Below, piece after piece: positions 60,355 to 64,000 of a stretch of DNA of 64,000 nucleotides; the stretch's first letter is position 1; each line of letters starts with the position of its first letter. Below the pieces are notes generated by a model. The model was not told the origin of the DNA. It ran no database searches and saw only the letters and a program-made list of their open reading frames with translations. The position numbers and the translations under genes were made by a program. This DNA is from Dinoroseobacter sp965279125 (GTDB lineage: Bacteria; Pseudomonadota; Alphaproteobacteria; Rhodobacterales; Rhodobacteraceae), in NCBI GenBank assembly GCA_965279125.1, contig CBDIHL010000034.1, forward strand, positions 62,001-126,000. The letters are read 5' to 3'.

Positions 60355-61464
60355 ATGAACGAACAGGCCCCCTCCAGCACCGCGCAGGATCCGCGCACCG
60401 TGATCTCGGTTGACGCTATGGGCGGTGACCGGGGACCGTCTGCTGTCGTGGACGGGCTTGCCGCATCTGCTTCCAAGAACCCCGACATCCATTTTCTGCT
60501 GCATGGACCCGAGGACGAGTTAACGAGGTTGATCGCGCGCAAACGCGGGTTGTCCCCGCGCGTCACCATCCGCGATGCCACGGGTGTCGTGCGGATGGAC
60601 GACAAGCCCAGCCATATCCTGCGCACCGGCAAAGACACCTCGATGTGGAGCACGATTGAGGCCGTCAAGAACGGCGAGGCCCATGCAGCGGTCAGTTGCG
60701 GCAATACCGGCGCGCTGATGCTGCTTTCCATGATGCGCTTGCGCAAATTGCCCGGCGTGAACCGCCCCGCGATTGCCTGCCTGTGGCCCTCGCGCAATCC
60801 GCAGGGCTTCAACGTGATGCTGGATGTGGGCGCGGATATCAAAGCCGATGCCGATGATTTGCTGCGCTACGCCCAGATGGGGGCCTCCTATGCGCGCAAT
60901 GGTCTGGGACTGACCCGCCCGCGCATCGGCCTGCTGAATGTCGGGACCGAAGAACACAAAGGCCGCAACGAGCTTAAGCAGGCCAATGATCTGATCGCCG
61001 AGGCCGCTGATGCCAATAATTTCGACTATAAGGGCTTTGTCGAGGGCGGCGATATCCCCTCCGACAGCGTCGATGTGATCGTCACCGACGGCTTTACCGG
61101 CAATATCGCGCTGAAAACCGGCGAAGGCACCGCCAAGCTGATCGGGGATCTGCTGCGCGAAGCGTTCAAGCACACGCCGTTGTCGCGGATTGCCGCCGTG
61201 CTCGCCTATACCTCCATGCGGCGTCTGTCGAAGCGGATTGATCCGCGCCGGGTCAATGGGGGCGTGTTTTTGGGGCTTAACGGCACCGTGGTGAAGTCGC
61301 ACGGATCGGCGGATGGCACGGGCGTGTCCTCGGCCATCAAGCTTGCGGCGACCCTCGCGCAGTCCGGGTTTACCGAACGCCTCGCAGCACGGGTTGCATC
61401 TGGGGCGACGCAACGTCAGGATAGCGAAAATTCTGAGCAGAAAACGAACGCCGAAGATGAATAA
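60355..61464 (+). CDS. plsX: Phosphate acyltransferase PlsX
   Basis: 369 residues from ATG 60355; a GTG at 60343 is in frame. Makes acyl-phosphate from acyl-ACP for phospholipid synthesis. VISVDAMGGDRGPSAVVDG at the start, SCGNTGALMLLSMMRLRKL, and IVTDGFTGNIALKTGEGTAK are family motifs. Its last eight bases overlap the fabH start, so translation is coupled. Confidence 0.96.
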   Translation: MNEQAPSSTAQDPRTVISVDAMGGDRGPSAVVDGLAASASKNPDIHFLLHGPEDELTRLIARKRGLSPRVTIRDATGVVRMDDKPSHILRTGKDTSMWSTIEAVKNGEAHAAVSCGNTGALMLLSMMRLRKLPGVNRPAIACLWPSRNPQGFNVMLDVGADIKADADDLLRYAQMGASYARNGLGLTRPRIGLLNVGTEEHKGRNELKQANDLIAEAADANNFDYKGFVEGGDIPSDSVDVIVTDGFTGNIALKTGEGTAKLIGDLLREAFKHTPLSRIAAVLAYTSMRRLSKRIDPRRVNGGVFLGLNGTVVKSHGSADGTGVSSAIKLAATLAQSGFTERLAARVASGATQRQDSENSEQKTNAEDE

Positions 61465-62428
61465 ACGTGCTGTTGTCACTGGTGTGGGTCATTACTTGCC
61501 CGACCGCGTTGTTCCCAACAGCCATTTTGAGACGTTCCTCGACACAACCGACCAATGGATCAAGTCGCGCTCGGGGATCGAGCGGCGGCATTTTGCAGCC
61601 GAAGGCCAAGGCACCGCCGATCTGGCAACCCGTGCCGCCAAAGCCGCCCTCGCCCATGCCGGGCTGGAGGCTGATGATCTGGACGCCATCGTCGTTGCGA
61701 CCTCCACCGCCGATCTGACATTTCCCTCCGCCGCCACCATGGTGCAGGCCGAACTTGGCATGAGCCGGGGCTTTGCCTTCGATATCCAGGCGGTCTGCGC
61801 GGGCTTTGTCTATGCGTTGTCGAATGCCAATGCGCTGATCCTGTCAGGCCAAGCCAGCCGCGTGATGGTGATCGGGGCCGAGACGTTCAGCCGGATCATG
61901 GACTGGACCGATCGCGGCACATGTGTGCTGTTCGGGGATGGGGCCGGCGCCTTGATCCTTGAGGCCCAGGACGGCGACGGCACCAAGGCGGATCGCGGGA
62001 TCCTGTCAGTCGATCTGAATTCGGACGGGCGGCACAAAGACATCCTCTATGTGGATGGCGGGGTGTCGACCCAAAGCACCGGGCATTTGCGGATGCAGGG
62101 CAAAGAGGTGTTCCGCCACGCGGTCGAGAAGCTTGCCGCAACCGCCGAGACAGCGCTTGAGAAGGCCGATCTGAGCGCGTCGGACGTGGATTGGATCGTG
62201 CCGCACCAAGCCAATTTGCGCATCATCAAAGCAACGGCCACGAAGATGGGCCTGCCGATGGAGAAGGTCGTTGTGACGGTGCAGGATCATGGCAATACCT
62301 CCGCCGCCTCCATCCCGCTGGCGCTGTCGGTGGGCGTGGCACGCGGGCAGCTCAAGCGCGGCGATCTGATCGTCACCGAGGCCATCGGAGGTGGCCTGGC
62401 CTGGGGGGCTGTTGCCCTGCGCTGGTAA
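61457..62428 (+). CDS. fabH: 3-oxoacyl-ACP synthase III
   Basis: 323 residues from ATG 61457. Starts fatty acid synthesis by condensing acyl-CoA with malonyl-ACP. The catalytic triad is Cys114 in IQAVCAGFVYAL, His in VPHQANLRI and Asn in DHGNTSAASIPLAL. SRSGIERRHFA is the usual N-terminal signature. It overlaps plsX. Confidence 0.96.
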   Translation: MNKRAVVTGVGHYLPDRVVPNSHFETFLDTTDQWIKSRSGIERRHFAAEGQGTADLATRAAKAALAHAGLEADDLDAIVVATSTADLTFPSAATMVQAELGMSRGFAFDIQAVCAGFVYALSNANALILSGQASRVMVIGAETFSRIMDWTDRGTCVLFGDGAGALILEAQDGDGTKADRGILSVDLNSDGRHKDILYVDGGVSTQSTGHLRMQGKEVFRHAVEKLAATAETALEKADLSASDVDWIVPHQANLRIIKATATKMGLPMEKVVVTVQDHGNTSAASIPLALSVGVARGQLKRGDLIVTEAIGGGLAWGAVALRW

Positions 62429-62461
62429 GGCGATTGAATTGCGGTTTCCAAGCCCTTGATA

Positions 62462-62489
62462 TTGACTCTGAAATCGGGCGCTGCATACT
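62462..62489 (+). promoter_or_regulatory. Candidate ihfA promoter
   Basis: TTGACT (62462-62467) and CATACT (62484-62489) with a 16-base spacer lie 27 bp before the ihfA start. The -35 is five of six, the -10 four of six. Confidence 0.4.
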
Positions 62490-62515
62490 GCTTCACGCTT
62501 CAGTGAGGATAAAGC

Positions 62516-62821
62516 ATGGCCGATAAGACCCTGACACGCATGGACCTAAGCGAAGCGGTATTCCGCGAAGTAGGTCTCAGCCGCAACGAATCTTCCGCTC
62601 TGGTCGAGAGCATTTTGGGCCACATGTCGGATGCACTCGTGCAAGGCGACAGCGTGAAAATCTCCAGCTTCGGCACCTTCAGCGTGCGTGACAAGGCCGC
62701 GCGCATCGGGCGCAACCCCAAAACTGGCGAAGAAGTCCCAATCCATCCCCGGCGTGTGTTGACCTTCCGCCCGTCGCACTTGATGAAAGATCGCGTGGCT
62801 GACGGGAATCGCTCGGCCTAA
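62516..62821 (+). CDS. ihfA: Integration host factor subunit alpha
   Basis: 101 residues. MADKTLTRMDLSEAVFREVG opens the helical part, and VKISSFGTFSVRDKAAR with GRNPKTGEEVPIHPRRVLTF forms the DNA-inserting arms; the intercalating proline is in NPKTGEE. IHF bends DNA at specific sites. ihfA followed 26 bp later by a MerR gene is a common alphaproteobacterial pair. Confidence 0.96.
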   Translation: MADKTLTRMDLSEAVFREVGLSRNESSALVESILGHMSDALVQGDSVKISSFGTFSVRDKAARIGRNPKTGEEVPIHPRRVLTFRPSHLMKDRVADGNRSA

Positions 62822-62847
62822 CGTCTATCTTTGGGGGCCAGCGCCGT

Positions 62848-63543
62848 ATGTCGAAATCTGCCGACGCATTCCGCACCATCAGCGAAGTCGCTGATTGGCT
62901 TGATACCCCCACGCATGTTTTGCGCTTTTGGGAAAGCAAGTTCCCGCAAGTAAAGCCGGTAAAGCGTGCCGGCGGTCGTCGCTATTACCGTCCTTCGGAT
63001 ATGGAATTGTTGGCCGGCATCAAGAAATTGCTGCATGAAGATGGCGTCACTATTCGAGGCGTGCAAAAAATCCTGCGCGAACAAGGTGTTTTGCATGTGG
63101 TCGAGGTTGGCTACCAGCTGAACGCCGGACAAGGGGCGGCCCCTGTGCAGGCGGCCCCGGCTGAGCCTGCAAAGGTTGTCCCCTTGCGCCCTGCCCCGGA
63201 TGTGCCTGAGGTGCCGAAAATGGCCCCTCCCCCACCGGACACAGATACCGTCACCAATATCTTCGCCAATCTCGAAGATGACGAAGCGCCGATGCTGTTT
63301 GCCAACCTTCCCGAGGGCGGCAGCAACACGCCCGTCACCTCCGAGCCGCGCAAGCCACTGCCCGGGGCCTCGCCGAGTTTCCTGAGCACCCTGCCCAGCC
63401 TGTCGACGGATCTGCGCCGCATCCCCACATCGGACTTGAGCGAAAAGGCGGATAAACTGCGCGCACCCGTGGGCCAATTGCGCAGCCTGCGCGACCGGAT
63501 TGCCGCCAGCCTGTCGCCGCGATCCGCTGCATCCAGCGACTAG
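62848..63543 (+). CDS. MerR family transcriptional regulator
   Basis: 231 residues. An N-terminal MerR helix-turn-helix: FRTISEVADWLDTPTHVLRF and KRAGGRRYYRPSDMELLAGI. The rest is Pro/Ala-rich and of low complexity, without a metal- or drug-binding domain like those of classical MerR. The same form occurs after ihfA across Rhodobacteraceae and Rhizobiales. Its targets are unknown. Confidence 0.9.
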   Translation: MSKSADAFRTISEVADWLDTPTHVLRFWESKFPQVKPVKRAGGRRYYRPSDMELLAGIKKLLHEDGVTIRGVQKILREQGVLHVVEVGYQLNAGQGAAPVQAAPAEPAKVVPLRPAPDVPEVPKMAPPPPDTDTVTNIFANLEDDEAPMLFANLPEGGSNTPVTSEPRKPLPGASPSFLSTLPSLSTDLRRIPTSDLSEKADKLRAPVGQLRSLRDRIAASLSPRSAASSD

Positions 63544-63646
63544 AGACGATGCCGCAAACTTTCCGCGCTTGGACAGGTATTTTGCCCCGGAAAATCACGG
63601 AAATACGCTTGCTCTTCGCGGTCAAACCGCTATGCATGCCCAGCGT

Positions 63647-63723
63647 CGGGCTATGGCGCAGCTTGGTAGCGCGTCCGTCTGGGGGACGGAAGGTCGTAGG
63701 TTCGAATCCTGCTAGCCCGACCA
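63647..63723 (+). tRNA. tRNA-Pro(GGG)
   Basis: 77 bases with encoded CCA. The acceptor CGGGCTA pairs with TAGCCCG. The anticodon loop CTGGGGG lies between TCCGT and ACGGA, giving anticodon GGG. The D arm (GGCGCAGCTTGGTAGCGC) and T arm are canonical. Confidence 0.95.
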
Positions 63724-63759
63724 ATTTCACACATCATATGAAGACCTTAGGCACATCTC

Positions 63760-64000
63760 ATGGCTGAGCCCCTGATCTTTGACGCCCCCGGTGTGCTGCC
63801 CGATACGGGCCTGCGCCGCTTGATCGCTGCAGGCGCTTTGACCGGTGCGCCCGCGATCACGCCAGACCAAATCCAACCCGCGAGCCTTGATCTGCGCCTT
63901 GGGCACACCGCCTACCGCGTGCGCGCCTCGTTTCTGGCGGGGGCGGGCAACCGGGTCGAGGACCGCTTGGCCGAGTTTGAGATGCACCGCATATCCCTCG
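63760..64000 (+). CDS. dcd: 2'-deoxycytidine 5'-triphosphate deaminase, 5' part
   Basis: Runs off the right edge after 80 codons. The translated start MAEPLIFDAPGVLPDTGLRR leads to TPDQIQPASLDLRLG, the conserved dUTPase/Dcd-fold signature with the substrate-binding Ser. Alphaproteobacterial Dcd of this type is about 360 residues with two related domains; the N-terminal domain is what is seen here. It makes dUTP from dCTP. Confidence 0.82.
   Translation, partial: MAEPLIFDAPGVLPDTGLRRLIAAGALTGAPAITPDQIQPASLDLRLGHTAYRVRASFLAGAGNRVEDRLAEFEMHRISL

Noticed and set aside
1..64000. CRISPR arrays, prophage, insertion sequences, integrases
   Set aside because: No repeat-spacer pattern, transposase, integrase or phage structural gene was found; the short repeats noted are isolated.

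Overview
The window is a chromosomal segment of an alphaproteobacterium, almost certainly Rhodobacteraceae (Roseobacter group). The case rests on gene families rather than any search: ornithine-lipid genes olsB/olsA, a ChpT-type phosphotransferase of the CtrA relay, a TAXI-type TRAP transporter with a DUF1850 partner, L21 with a helix-hairpin-helix tail, and a separate pterin-binding methionine synthase subunit next to a RamA-like activator. I see no prophage, insertion sequence, CRISPR array or plasmid gene. Coding density is high and most genes are housekeeping.

Layout. 1-15 kb: tRNA-Leu, exoD and dsbB, usg divergent from gyrA, trmFO, a methyltransferase, gluQ, the olsB-olsA operon, chpT, and a minus-strand block read rplU-rpmA-GNAT-obg-proB-proA. 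16-21 kb: a DUF2059 secreted protein, tRNA-Ser, and a 1154-residue class A penicillin-binding protein carrying an extra N-terminal cytoplasmic domain. 21-28 kb: a TAXI TRAP operon (solute receptor, DUF1850, fused permease, DctB-like kinase, DctD-like regulator with a lost GAFTGA loop). 28-31 kb: secreted hypothetical protein, Rrf2 regulator, rlmE, broken ppx/gppA. 31.7-36.7 kb: a one-carbon/B12 module (virulence-factor-domain protein, MetF-like reductase, pterin-binding methyltransferase, small unknown protein, RamA-like activator). 36.7-39.8 kb: glycerate kinase, tartronate semialdehyde reductase-like enzyme and a frameshifted DenD-like dehydrogenase. 40-44 kb: thioesterase and zwf-pgl-pgi. 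44-54 kb: radical SAM protein, HNH nuclease, hydrolase, alkA-like glycosylase, MFS transporter, NDUFAF6-like protein, cimA, cysS, YjbR-like protein, aminotransferase. 54.5-64 kb: msrB, a second OlsB-like acyltransferase, an ABC-F ATPase, a sulfotransferase, bamE, DUF177-rpmF-plsX-fabH-ihfA-merR, tRNA-Pro and the start of dcd.

The most striking points are the one-carbon module, in which two enzymes share a C-terminal Gly-Arg4 tail while being encoded by different codons, and the penicillin-binding protein fusion. Four otherwise conserved genes (rplU, DUF2059, ppx/gppA, denD) each carry one single-base G/C insertion or deletion. That pattern fits sequence error at least as well as real gene decay. 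Short paired-hairpin elements recur between genes, two of them sharing an identical 20-base palindrome.
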